This document shows, one piece after another, positions 8,709-19,391 of a stretch of DNA of 59,345 nucleotides. The stretch's first letter is position 1, and the number at the start of each line of letters is the position of its first letter. Both the position numbers and the translations under genes were made by a program. The DNA lies in the NCBI GenBank assembly GCA_024279275.1, contig JAJRRS010000166.1, forward strand, positions 1-59,345. The letters are read 5' to 3'. The stretch is from Planctomycetota bacterium (lineage in GTDB: Bacteria; Planctomycetota; Phycisphaerae; Phycisphaerales; Phycisphaeraceae). The notes below the pieces were generated by a model. The model saw only the letters and a program-made list of their open reading frames with translations. It was not told where the DNA came from and made no database searches.

Positions 8709-9165
8709 TGGCCATCCGCTCCTGTTCCGCAAAAAGAGATCGTCAGATTCCATCCGAGCCACAATGACCAGAGCATATCGCGTTACGCCTCACCGGATCG
8801 GCTCATACAAGCACCATCCGTGATCGGTCGTCGAAATGTCTCTGATACAGGCCATACTCTAGCAGACGACCTATTTTGATGCAAGAAAAGTCCGTCAGCG
8901 CGCAAGTTTCAGGCACTTCAGCCACGCCTCGCCTATAGATGCTGCGTTTAGTTGTTTTTGAGCAATACAAGATACTGTAAATCCCATTGGATGGCTGAGA
9001 TTTACTGGCCTTCGTATAGGCATAAGATTATGTACAACAAGCATATGGAGTGATTTTACGGCTTGCCTTGTTCATATCTCCCTTAGATTGACTCATAACT
9101 GCATAGCATCGATTTGACTCCGGGTTCCTGCTAAGATGCAGTGCTCACCAAGAGGAAACTATATT
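8709..9165. other. Divergent intergenic region glnN / acnA
   Basis: These 457 bases between two divergent housekeeping genes should hold both promoters. TTGACT hexamers occur at 9088 and 9114, but no well-spaced -10 box accompanies them, so I do not assign a promoter. No small ORF with a ribosome site and no strong hairpin was seen. Confidence 0.4.
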
Positions 9166-11895
<2,730 letters not shown>

Positions 11896-11957
11896 GCTGT
11901 AAAAGTTGTAGTGGTTGGCTATACTCGTTCAATGATCTAAACTTGTATCGAGAATAA

Positions 11958-12103
11958 GCCAGCACGCCACCTGTAGGATTGATTGTTGTCGTTGATTCAC
12001 GACAGTGTGCATTAATGCTTGCACATAGGCAGCCCGTGTAACTTGGTATGTGATATTTACACGCGCACTTTAGCGGATGTAGAATCCTGCGGTGGCTGCT
12101 GGC
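11958..12103 (+). ncRNA. Candidate retron ncRNA (msr-msd) upstream of the RT gene
   Basis: A long inverted repeat brackets this segment. The 5' arm is 11958-11980 and the 3' arm 12083-12103. They pair as GCCAGCA/TGCTGGC, GCCACC/GGTGGC and GTAGGATT/AATCCTGC: 21 pairs (one G-U) with only two single-base bulges on the 5' arm. This is the a1/a2 arrangement of retron RNAs. Inside are TGTCGT-loop-ACGACA (11987-12004), TGTGCA-loop-TGCACA (12006-12025) and CGTGTAA-loop-TTACACG (12035-12063), the last in the place expected for the msd hairpin. The 3' arm ends 8 bases before the RT start codon. The branching guanosine is not certain, and the msr/msd border is inferred. Confidence 0.65.
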
Positions 12104-12111
12104 ACTTTTAA

Positions 12112-13911
12112 ATGGCTGGCATGAAAGTAAAACTAGAAAATGATCCCGTAGTCTTGGCCAAACGCTTGACCAGCGATACGTTTCGTTTAAACACGAGAAT
12201 AGATGTAGCGGAATTACTTGAGGTGCCCAACAAGTTTCTCTGTTCCATACTTCGAAAAGGTGGTGATCGCGCTCAATACAATCATTTTAAAATACCGAAG
12301 GCCACCGGTGGCTACAGAAAAATATCATCTCCGCCAAAGAATCTGTCTATACTGCAAAAAAAGCTGGCCGCTATATTACTAGCGGCGCACTCGCCTAAAC
12401 CATCTTCTCACGCATTTCTTAAAGATAGATCTATACGCACAAATGCAGAACCACATTGTGGCTGTAGGAATGTCTTGAATCTTGATCTTAAAGACTATTT
12501 CCCAACGATTCACATTGGGCGTTTTATTGGAATACTAATAGCACCGCCATATCGTCTCGGCAGGCAGGCGTCTTACACAATCGCACAAATCTGCTTTGAA
12601 CATGATGGCAGATTACCTCAGGGCGGAGCCACCTCGCCAATAGTTTCGAATATGGTTACCAAGTCTTTAGATGATTCTCTTCAGAACCTTGCAGCGTCTT
12701 CAGGATGCAAATATACGAGGTATGCAGATGACATAACATTTTCGACTACCCGAACGTCCATGCCTTCAGAGTTGTCACGCATTGATAAGGACACCGGTAA
12801 AGTTAGAGTTGGCGGCGCATTGAAGGATGCAATCGATAAAGCAAGCTTCAAAATTAATTACAAAAAGGTTCGCCTCCAGACCTCATTACACACGCAGCGC
12901 GTGACGGGAATAACTGTAAACGAGTTTCCAAACCTCAGGCGATCATATATTAATAATGTTGACTCAATCCTTCAGGGGTGGGCTAAGTATGGGTATGAAA
13001 AGGCATATAAGCACTATATTGCCAAGTGTGGGCTAGACCCCTCATGCTTAAAGAAGAAGCCGTCATTATTGAAGAACGTCTTAGCCGGAAAACTAACATT
13101 TCTTGAAATGGTTCGTGACTCCGACGCACCTATTTGCAGAAGGATTCGTTGGGCTATGAGCGAGTTGATGCCCACGAACATTTCTCCGCCATGCAAACTG
13201 GAGGCACTAAGGTCTATGCCGCTCACAGGACAAAGGGATGGGTTTAGTGGTTGGCAGAATGTCAATAGACGGCTTAGGGCGAGCATTCTCTTTATAGAAG
13301 GAGTGAATGAAAAAGGAGACAAGCAATGCGCATCTGGTTTTGTTGTCGGGAATGACTGCCTCATTACGGCAGGACACATACCGGCTAAACTCAAAGAGAT
13401 TGTCGTACATCATCAGGACTCCGAGTTGATTCCAAGCGAGTGCGTGCACATTAATGAACCAGGAAAGCTCGATGTGGCAGTAATGCTGTTTGATGACGCG
13501 CCGTTCACTGATATTGCGAAAGTGTATGCCCAGCACAGACTACCGGAAGTCGGCGAGGAAGTCGCGGCGATTGGATACCCAGTTATAGCAGGGCGTAACC
13601 CCACAATTGTTATGCATGTCGGAACTGTCGAGGCGATTACTCATGGATATAAAGACGGGGTATTCATTCAGACAAGTTTCGCATCGGGTGGCGGGCTTAG
13701 CGGCGGTGTGTTGGTTGATAAAGGTGGGTTGGGAATAGGAGTTATGGTGGAAAATGTCTACTTGGAAACAAAAGGCCACGGCGGCCAAGAGGCTGTAGTT
13801 GCGCCCGCCAGACTATATGGTCAAGCAACACCAATTGAGTACGCGTTACTACTTCGTAGATATGGCGCGGATTTTAGAGATAGGTGGCTGAAAAAGAAAC
13901 CGGCAGAGTGA
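12112..13911 (+). CDS. Retron-type reverse transcriptase fused to trypsin-like serine protease
   Basis: 599 residues. Residues 1-330 are a retron RT: NAxxH as NAEPH at 111-115, motif A LNLDLKDYFP with Asp125, PQGGATSP at 169-176, YADD at 204-207 and the retron VTG motif at 264-266. Residues about 385-575 look like a chymotrypsin/trypsin-fold protease: His422 in ITAGH, Asp454 in KLDVAVML and Ser530 in GGGLSGG. There is no signal peptide, so it should act in the cytoplasm. Retron RTs use an adjacent ncRNA as primer and template to make msDNA, and known retrons are anti-phage systems in which the effector is released when msDNA or host functions are disturbed. Here the protease would be the effector; this is inference. 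Codons are much more AT-rich than in the neighbours, suggesting transfer. There is no clear Shine-Dalgarno; ATG 12121 is an alternative start. Confidence 0.93.
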   Translation: MAGMKVKLENDPVVLAKRLTSDTFRLNTRIDVAELLEVPNKFLCSILRKGGDRAQYNHFKIPKATGGYRKISSPPKNLSILQKKLAAILLAAHSPKPSSHAFLKDRSIRTNAEPHCGCRNVLNLDLKDYFPTIHIGRFIGILIAPPYRLGRQASYTIAQICFEHDGRLPQGGATSPIVSNMVTKSLDDSLQNLAASSGCKYTRYADDITFSTTRTSMPSELSRIDKDTGKVRVGGALKDAIDKASFKINYKKVRLQTSLHTQRVTGITVNEFPNLRRSYINNVDSILQGWAKYGYEKAYKHYIAKCGLDPSCLKKKPSLLKNVLAGKLTFLEMVRDSDAPICRRIRWAMSELMPTNISPPCKLEALRSMPLTGQRDGFSGWQNVNRRLRASILFIEGVNEKGDKQCASGFVVGNDCLITAGHIPAKLKEIVVHHQDSELIPSECVHINEPGKLDVAVMLFDDAPFTDIAKVYAQHRLPEVGEEVAAIGYPVIAGRNPTIVMHVGTVEAITHGYKDGVFIQTSFASGGGLSGGVLVDKGGLGIGVMVENVYLETKGHGGQEAVVAPARLYGQATPIEYALLLRRYGADFRDRWLKKKPAE

Positions 13912-13951
13912 TTTCATCAGTCGGTTACAAAAGGTAACGCATAAACGGAGA

Positions 13952-14653
13952 TTGCGTTTGCGATTCACTGTTGATTCAAACCAGTTGCAACTAAATCGGA
14001 AGACCACGGTGGGTTTGGCGGTGTTTCCGGTGGCGCTCACGGCCATCATGGTGGTTTTATTAACCACGGACGCGACGCGTGGGGTTGCGATGCGACTATC
14101 GCGTGAGAACAGTGTGATTGAGTTTGTCTCGGCGGGGCTGATGCTGGGAGGCGGGGTGTTTGGGTTGCGTCTTTCGTGGAAAGCGAAGGGGCAAGGGGAT
14201 GTGTGGTGGGTGTGGGGGTTTTTCCTGTTGTTTTCGTTGGGGATGTTGTTGGTCGGGATGGAGGAGATCGCGTGGGGGCAGAAGCTGTTTGGGTTTGCGA
14301 CGCCGGCGGTTGTGGAGGGGATCAATCAACAGGGGGAGATGACGCTGCACAACCTGCCGGGGCTGCACGGGCACTCGGAGATGATGTGGGCGGCGTTTGG
14401 GATAGGGGGGCTGGCGGGTGTGTTTATCAGGCGGTGGCGGGTGTTTGAGAAGATTGCAACGCCTGGGGTTTTGATCGCGTGGTTTGTGATGATCCTTCTG
14501 GTTGCGTTGCCGTCGGCGTGGAACGAGTTCGGGTCGATCGAGCGTCGGGTAGACCTGCTGATCGACCGGATGGATGAGTTCAACGAGATGCTGATCGCGA
14601 TGGTGAGTTGTCTGTATGTCTGGCTGTGTGCGAGGCGGGTGTTGTTGAATTAA
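13952..14653 (+). CDS. Multi-pass membrane protein, function unknown
   Basis: About 233 residues with six hydrophobic segments (VFPVALTAIMVVLL, FVSAGLMLGGGVFGL, VWGFFLLFSLGMLLVG, MWAAFGIGGLAGVFI, VLIAWFVMILLVALP, MLIAMVSCLYVWLC). A short conserved-looking motif GMEEIAWGQKLFG follows the third segment; similar EEI-WGQ motifs occur in uncharacterised bacterial membrane proteins. The start is uncertain: the frame opens at a TTG with GGAG too close, and an internal start is possible. It is GC-rich like the chromosome, not AT-rich like the retron just upstream, so it is probably not part of the retron cassette. Confidence 0.7.
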   Translation: MRLRFTVDSNQLQLNRKTTVGLAVFPVALTAIMVVLLTTDATRGVAMRLSRENSVIEFVSAGLMLGGGVFGLRLSWKAKGQGDVWWVWGFFLLFSLGMLLVGMEEIAWGQKLFGFATPAVVEGINQQGEMTLHNLPGLHGHSEMMWAAFGIGGLAGVFIRRWRVFEKIATPGVLIAWFVMILLVALPSAWNEFGSIERRVDLLIDRMDEFNEMLIAMVSCLYVWLCARRVLLN

Positions 14654-14666
14654 TCGAGGGGGTTAT

Positions 14667-15755
14667 TTAATTCTGTGGCGTGAGGTCGTTGAGTGTGATG
14701 GGGTGTTGGATATGCACGTTGCCTTTCGGGTCGATGATCTGCAGTGTGGCGGTGGGGGCGGGGCGGTTCCAGTCTATTGTGATCAGGCCGAAGTTTGGAA
14801 GGTGGTAGCGTTGCCCGACGCGGTGGCGGTTGGATTCGTCGTTTTCTAGGCCTGATTTGTTCAGGCCGCTGGCGGTGATGTCGTAGAGCGGGTAGGGGGC
14901 GGTGTCATCATCGAGGCGGGAGAGTTCGGCGTGGTGGCGATCGCCTGAGAGGAAGACGACGCCATTGGCTTTGGTTTCACCGATCAATTCGATCAGGCGT
15001 GTGCGTTCTTTTGGGAACATGGCCCAGGTTTCCCAGCCGTGTTCTTCTGTGAGGAATTGGATACTCGAAACGATCAGCCGAAGGTCGGCGGGTTGTTCGA
15101 GTTGTTCTTTGAGCCAGTCCCACTGTGTTTTGCCGAGGACGGTGACGAACGGGTCTGGGTTGGGGACGTATCGGCCGGAGGTTGGGTAGTGTTCACCCTT
15201 GGTTCTGCGTGTCAGTCGGCTGCGGTGGTAGCGTGTATCCAGGAGGATGACCTGGACGCGTTGGCCTTGCGGGCCGAACATCTGTGCGTGGTAGACGCCC
15301 TCACGGCTGCGCCGGGGTGAGTCGCGAGGGACGCCCCAAAAGTCAAGAAAGACTGACTGTGAGACGGCTTTGTTTGGGTGTTCTATGCCTGCGTCGTTGA
15401 TGCCGTAGTCGTGGTCATCCCAGGTTGCGAGGATGGTGCAGGCTTTTTTGAGTTGGCGGAAGCCGGGGTGGTTGCCGAGTTGCTTGTAGCTTTGGCGGAG
15501 TTCGTCTTCGTCAACGGTGTCGGCGTAGACGTTGTCGCCTACGAAGATCATCAAGTCGGGGTTGGCTTGTGCGATGGCACGGAAGGCGGGGATGGGCCTG
15601 CGTGGATCGGAGCATGAACCGAAGGCGATGCGTTGCAGGGCAGGTTTGGCGGAGGGTTGCGTGTCGGGCTGAGTTTCAGGCTGGGCTATGGTGGGTGCTG
15701 CGATCAACAACAGGAAGAGCATTGCCACACGGGGGATAGTTCTTGCTTTGTTCAT
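14667..15755 (-). CDS. PhoD-like alkaline phosphatase / metallophosphoesterase, secreted
   Basis: 362 residues. An N-terminal signal peptide (MNKARTIPRVAMLFLLLIAAPTIAQ) is followed by a PhoD-type metallophosphatase domain. Likely metal and catalytic motifs in order are AFGSCSDP, FVGDNVYADT, TWDDHDYG, and FLSGDRHHAEL near residue 260. This family hydrolyses phosphomono- or diesters outside the cytoplasm with Fe/Ca or similar metals. It lacks the extra N-terminal domain of Bacillus PhoD and so belongs to the shorter PhoD-like group. It ends 14 bases from the convergent upstream membrane gene. Confidence 0.88.
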   Translation of the reverse strand: MNKARTIPRVAMLFLLLIAAPTIAQPETQPDTQPSAKPALQRIAFGSCSDPRRPIPAFRAIAQANPDLMIFVGDNVYADTVDEDELRQSYKQLGNHPGFRQLKKACTILATWDDHDYGINDAGIEHPNKAVSQSVFLDFWGVPRDSPRRSREGVYHAQMFGPQGQRVQVILLDTRYHRSRLTRRTKGEHYPTSGRYVPNPDPFVTVLGKTQWDWLKEQLEQPADLRLIVSSIQFLTEEHGWETWAMFPKERTRLIELIGETKANGVVFLSGDRHHAELSRLDDDTAPYPLYDITASGLNKSGLENDESNRHRVGQRYHLPNFGLITIDWNRPAPTATLQIIDPKGNVHIQHPITLNDLTPQN

Positions 15756-15772
15756 GTGTGTAGTTTACCTAT

Positions 15773-15800
15773 AAAAAAGCGGACCGTTGCCGGCCCGCTT
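15773..15800 (-). terminator. Intrinsic terminator of the two-gene membrane operon
   Basis: Read on the minus strand, AAGCGG-G-CCG...CGG-T-CCGCTT forms a stem with one mismatch and a four-base loop, followed by TTTTTTA. It lies just past the end of the minus-strand gene ending at 15864. Confidence 0.75.
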
Positions 15801-15863
15801 CACAGATCACTGATTACTGATTACAAATTACTGCACGAGAGCATGTGCCCTATCGCAGGGCGG

Positions 15864-16601
15864 CTAGGCTGGTTTGGCTGCGGGTGCGGGTTGCGTGTCG
15901 GGCCAGGATTCCTGGAGTATCAGGCCGATGACGGCGGGGACGAAGACCAGGAGGGGGATGACCAGTTGGCTGGCGGTGAGGCCTGACTTGATGGTGTCGT
16001 GCCAAGGCTCGAAACTTAACAGCAGCGCGAGGCCGCCGAGGACGGCGATGGTTGCGCCGCTGACGGAGGTGAAGAGGACGACCGAGAGTTTGAAGAGGAT
16101 GAACGCGAGCATGCCGCAGAGCATCAGGCCGACCAGTGCGCCGATCCAGTAGGCATCGACGGGGATCTCGGTGGTGGTGGCTTTGTTGAGTGCCGAGGCG
16201 ATGCCGGCCCAGAGGTTGGCACCAATGAATGCGCCAGCGATGCCGCCGAAAACAGCGACCGCGAACTTCATCAAGGGGAACGCCAATGCGCCGAACAGCA
16301 GGCCCAAGCAGCCGGCGACGATGAAGGGAGCTTCGATCTGTTGTCCCATCCAGTACCCGGCGAACAGGCCGATCAAAAGCGCGATAGCGACGGTGGCGAT
16401 TTTGTAGAAGCGGTAGCCGTTGAGCATGCACATCAGCCCGACGATCAGGAACACAACGGCCCAGACGACGCTGAGTGTCTGGAGGTTTTCGACCAGAGCT
16501 TCGGGCTGAGCGAGTGTGTCGGGCCTGGAGAACATGGCGGTGACGGTATCGAACAGGTTCTGCAGTGGGGATTGACTTTCGGCGGCAAGGATGGAAACCA
16601 T
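15864..16601 (-). CDS. Multi-pass membrane protein (TMEM198/DUF4203-like pattern)
   Basis: 245 residues with about eight closely packed hydrophobic segments rich in Gly and Ala (for example VWAVVFLIVGLMCMLNGYRFYK, then IALLIGLFAGYWMG). The spacing of short Gly-rich helices recalls the TMEM198/DUF4203 group, although I recognise this only by pattern. The start at 16601 has TAGGAGCC upstream; the longer frame to 16643 is not used. It is the second gene of a minus-strand pair with a similar protein, with a terminator after it. Function unknown. Confidence 0.72.
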   Translation of the reverse strand: MVSILAAESQSPLQNLFDTVTAMFSRPDTLAQPEALVENLQTLSVVWAVVFLIVGLMCMLNGYRFYKIATVAIALLIGLFAGYWMGQQIEAPFIVAGCLGLLFGALAFPLMKFAVAVFGGIAGAFIGANLWAGIASALNKATTTEIPVDAYWIGALVGLMLCGMLAFILFKLSVVLFTSVSGATIAVLGGLALLLSFEPWHDTIKSGLTASQLVIPLLVFVPAVIGLILQESWPDTQPAPAAKPA

Positions 16602-16680
16602 CGCACGGCTCCTACTAAAGTAGATTGGGGGCACCTTCGGCAAACAATCGCGTGGAGGTGTCGCCCATCAGGCGTCGTGC

Positions 16681-17601
16681 TTATTTATCGGCTTTGTCTG
16701 CGAAAAAAGTCCACTGTAAAAACAGGCCTATAAATGTTATCAGACCCAGACACAGCAATACCCCCCGTGGAGAGGCGGGGAGCCAGTTAAGGTGTTCCGG
16801 CATGAGCTGTGCGAGCAGTGAAAACGAGCTAAAAAGCATCAACACCGAGCCGGTCGCCGCGGACTGGAGCGATGCGGCGAGGTAGGGGCCGATCAGTCCG
16901 ATGAGTAGGCCGACGACAGCGGCGATGAATCCGGTGATCATCACGCCGCCTCGGACACCGGTGCCGGCCTGTGCCCACCAGTCGCCCAGTGATTGCCGGT
17001 AGTACCCTGCCATGCCCCGCAGTGCCTCGAGGATCGCTGAGCCGATCTTGGCGGCGGCTTCCTTGTTGATCGAAACGGTTGCTGAGGCTTCGCCGTCTTC
17101 GTCACTATCGCTGTCGAAAGCTGAGGCTATCCCGTCACGGATCGGATCGACGAGGGTGTCGATCGGGATGTTCAGGGTGAGGTCTTCGCTGGCTTCCGTG
17201 TCGGATTCAACCAGTGCGGAGATTTTTGCGGCGGGGGCGTCTGCTTTTTCATCGACCGGGGCCTGCTGCCAAAGAAGCACGGATGCGGAGGCGGCGAGGC
17301 CGAAGATAACTGCGCCGGTGAGTGCCATCCACACACGGAACAGTAGCGCAGCCAAGAGTGCCCCGGCGATGGCGGTACCGATGACCATGGCCAGCATGAT
17401 GGCACCCTGATCGATCAGGGCTTCGCCGAGTATGACGCCGCCGATTCCCCCGAGGATCAGGCCGCTGAACGCGCATACGGGGCGGGCCAGTTTTCTGCCT
17501 AATAGCCACAGCAACAGGCCTACGCCCAAGGCCAGTGCAGGTGCTATGACGCCGACGGAGCCGAGCTTTTCGAGCATCTGTTGGAGTTGTTCTTGGCCCA
17601 T
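16681..17601 (-). CDS. Multi-pass membrane protein, relative of the downstream gene
   Basis: 306 residues. Residues about 17-110 are Gly/Ala-rich membrane helices (GVIAPALALGVGLLLWLLG, FSGLILGGIGGVILGEALI). A hydrophilic acidic loop (about 115-205, with SDSDEDGEAS) follows, then more helices (VMITGFIAAVVGLLIGLIGP, GVLLCLGLITFIGLFLQW). It resembles the downstream protein in its first half, so the pair may be an old duplication; the acidic loop is specific to this one. It is divergent from pheA. Function unknown. Confidence 0.72.
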   Translation of the reverse strand: MGQEQLQQMLEKLGSVGVIAPALALGVGLLLWLLGRKLARPVCAFSGLILGGIGGVILGEALIDQGAIMLAMVIGTAIAGALLAALLFRVWMALTGAVIFGLAASASVLLWQQAPVDEKADAPAAKISALVESDTEASEDLTLNIPIDTLVDPIRDGIASAFDSDSDEDGEASATVSINKEAAAKIGSAILEALRGMAGYYRQSLGDWWAQAGTGVRGGVMITGFIAAVVGLLIGLIGPYLAASLQSAATGSVLMLFSSFSLLAQLMPEHLNWLPASPRGVLLCLGLITFIGLFLQWTFFADKADK

Positions 17602-17731
17602 GCTTGTTTGGTCCTGGGTCGTCCTTGCCGTTGTGTTGGAGGTGGCGATCGGCTGATGCGTTTGGCCGGGTGGACGCTCTGATACTATCTTATCGCCAAA
17701 AGTACTGCGTCGCCGCTACAATGCTGAGCAC

Positions 17732-18859
17732 ATGAATCCGACCATCCCCGGTAATCCCGACACCCCCGGTTCCCCCAGTAACCCCGACAAGCTACTGGCA
17801 CCGCTACGAGCGCGGATCGACGAACTGGATCAGCAGATCATCCACCTGCTGAACCAGCGGGCCAGGGTCGTGGTCGAGGTTGGGAATATCAAGAAGACCG
17901 GGGATAACCCGATCTACGTCCCCGAGCGCGAGCGGCAGGTGCTGGACCAGGTTCGGTCCTACAACGAGGGGCCTTTGCCGGACGCCTGCTTGGAAGCGAT
18001 CTGGCGTGAGTTGATGTCGGGGAGTTTTGCATTAGAGCGACCGTTGCGTGTGGGGTATCTGGGGCCGCCGGGATCGTTCAGCCACCTCGCCTCTCGGCGG
18101 AAGTTCGGCGCGTCGATCGAATACGACGACCTGGACGACATCGCTGCGGTGTTCGACGCCATCCATCGCGGGCACATCGACCTTGGGCTGGTGCCGATCG
18201 AAAACTCATCGGTGGGTGGGATCGGCGAGACGCTGGATTGTTTCCTGGGTGCTGATGCGCGGGTCTGCGCCGAGGTGTTGATTAATATTCATCACAACCT
18301 GTTGGCGAATGATCCGCCGGAGAAGATCACGAAGATCTATTCCAAGCCGGTGGCGATGGCGCAGTGCAAGAAGTGGTTGGCTGGGCAGTTACTGAATACG
18401 GAAAAGATCCCGACGGCTTCGACGTCCAAGGCCGCCGAGATCGCTTCGCAAGAACCCGGGGCCGCAGCGATCGGGTCCACGCTTGCGGGGGAGGTGTATG
18501 GGTTGAAGGTTCAGTTCGCTAACATCGAAGACAACCCGCAGAACACGACGCGATTTTTCGTTATTGGCAAACACGCGCCCAAGCCCAGCGGGGACGACAA
18601 GACCAGCATCATGTTCACTACCGAACACAAGGCCGGTGCTCTGACGTCGGTGCTGGATGTCCTGCGTGACTACGGGTTGAATCTGACTCACATCGATAAG
18701 CGTCCCAGCCAACGTGCCAACTGGGAGTACATCTTCTTCGTTGACGTGATCGGCCACATCAGCGATGCGAAAGTTTCCGAGGCGATTGAGAAGGCCAAGA
18801 GCCATTGTCTGCAGATGACGGTGATGGGTTCGTATCCCCGGGCGGCAGAGGTGCTGTAA
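17732..18859 (+). CDS. pheA: Bifunctional chorismate mutase / prephenate dehydratase (P-protein)
   Basis: 375 residues. After a Pro/Gly-rich N-terminal leader (about 22 residues) comes a chorismate mutase domain (LRARIDELDQQIIHLLNQRA...), then prephenate dehydratase (VGYLGPPGSFSHLA...; PIENSSVGGIGETLD) and a C-terminal ACT domain (GALTSVLDVLRDYGLNLTHI, then DKRPSQRANWEYIFFVD), which normally senses phenylalanine. It converts chorismate through prephenate to phenylpyruvate. The leader derives from the CCCCCGG-type repeat seen elsewhere in this window, so it is probably dispensable. Confidence 0.95.
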   Translation: MNPTIPGNPDTPGSPSNPDKLLAPLRARIDELDQQIIHLLNQRARVVVEVGNIKKTGDNPIYVPERERQVLDQVRSYNEGPLPDACLEAIWRELMSGSFALERPLRVGYLGPPGSFSHLASRRKFGASIEYDDLDDIAAVFDAIHRGHIDLGLVPIENSSVGGIGETLDCFLGADARVCAEVLINIHHNLLANDPPEKITKIYSKPVAMAQCKKWLAGQLLNTEKIPTASTSKAAEIASQEPGAAAIGSTLAGEVYGLKVQFANIEDNPQNTTRFFVIGKHAPKPSGDDKTSIMFTTEHKAGALTSVLDVLRDYGLNLTHIDKRPSQRANWEYIFFVDVIGHISDAKVSEAIEKAKSHCLQMTVMGSYPRAAEVL

Positions 18860-18985
18860 TCCAGCACCCGGGGCAGTGTTTCAGTGAGTTGAGTGTCGCA
18901 GCCTTGTGGAAAGTGCGTGGTGTTTTCCCGTGCCCGGCTGGCGTCGGTTTCGTATAATTGACATACCTATTACGGAGGACACACG

Positions 18986-19360
18986 ATGATCAACCCGCTC
19001 TTATTTGGACACGCAGGCTTGGGGGGCGGCGGTTCGACCAGCGGCGGTGACGCGGCCCGCGCTAGTTCAGCGGCCGGGAGCGCGAAGCGTGATGTAACCC
19101 ACCTGGCAGATCGGCTCGACCGGCTGAGCCTGGTGTGCATGGCGATGTGGTCGCTGATCCAGGACAAGACCCAACTCACCGAGAAAGACCTGCTTGAGCG
19201 GGTCAAGATGATCGACCTGATGGACGGGGTCGAAGACGGCAAGGCCTCACGCACCATCCAGAAGTGCCACGCCTGCAACCGCGTGATGTCGGCACGGCAC
19301 CGCAAGTGCTTGTACTGCGGCGAGAAGAAGCTGGCGCAGAGCGCGTTTGATACGATCTGA
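18986..19360 (+). CDS. Small zinc-ribbon protein, function unknown
   Basis: 124 residues. A Gly/Ser/Ala-rich N-terminus is followed by a helical middle (LADRLDRLSLVCMAMWSLIQDKTQLTEKDL is the core) and a C-terminal zinc ribbon CHACNRVMSARHRKCLYCG. The start ATG has ACGGAGG upstream. Proteins of this layout appear to be common in planctomycetes. It overlaps the frame of the next gene but not that gene's chosen start. Confidence 0.75.
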   Translation: MINPLLFGHAGLGGGGSTSGGDAARASSAAGSAKRDVTHLADRLDRLSLVCMAMWSLIQDKTQLTEKDLLERVKMIDLMDGVEDGKASRTIQKCHACNRVMSARHRKCLYCGEKKLAQSAFDTI

Positions 19361-19391
19361 ATTCGTCGAAACTTCAGCCGGGAGGTTTGTG

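Noticed and set aside
7053-8879. Long plus-strand ORF of 608 codons
   Set aside because: It lies opposite glnN, has Arg/Gln/His-rich composition and no family motif; it is a mirror of the strong codon bias of the real gene.
9088-9137. Promoter for acnA from TTGACT hexamers
   Set aside because: Spacing to TAAGAT is 12 bases, and for the other hexamer no -10 lies at 16-18 bases.
11958-12103. Reading the inverted repeat as the aconitase terminator
   Set aside because: The arms are 102 bases apart and no T-run follows; distance to the RT start and the inner hairpins fit a retron RNA better.
13952-14653. Membrane gene after the retron as its second effector
   Set aside because: Its base composition matches the chromosome, not the retron, and the protease is already fused to the RT.
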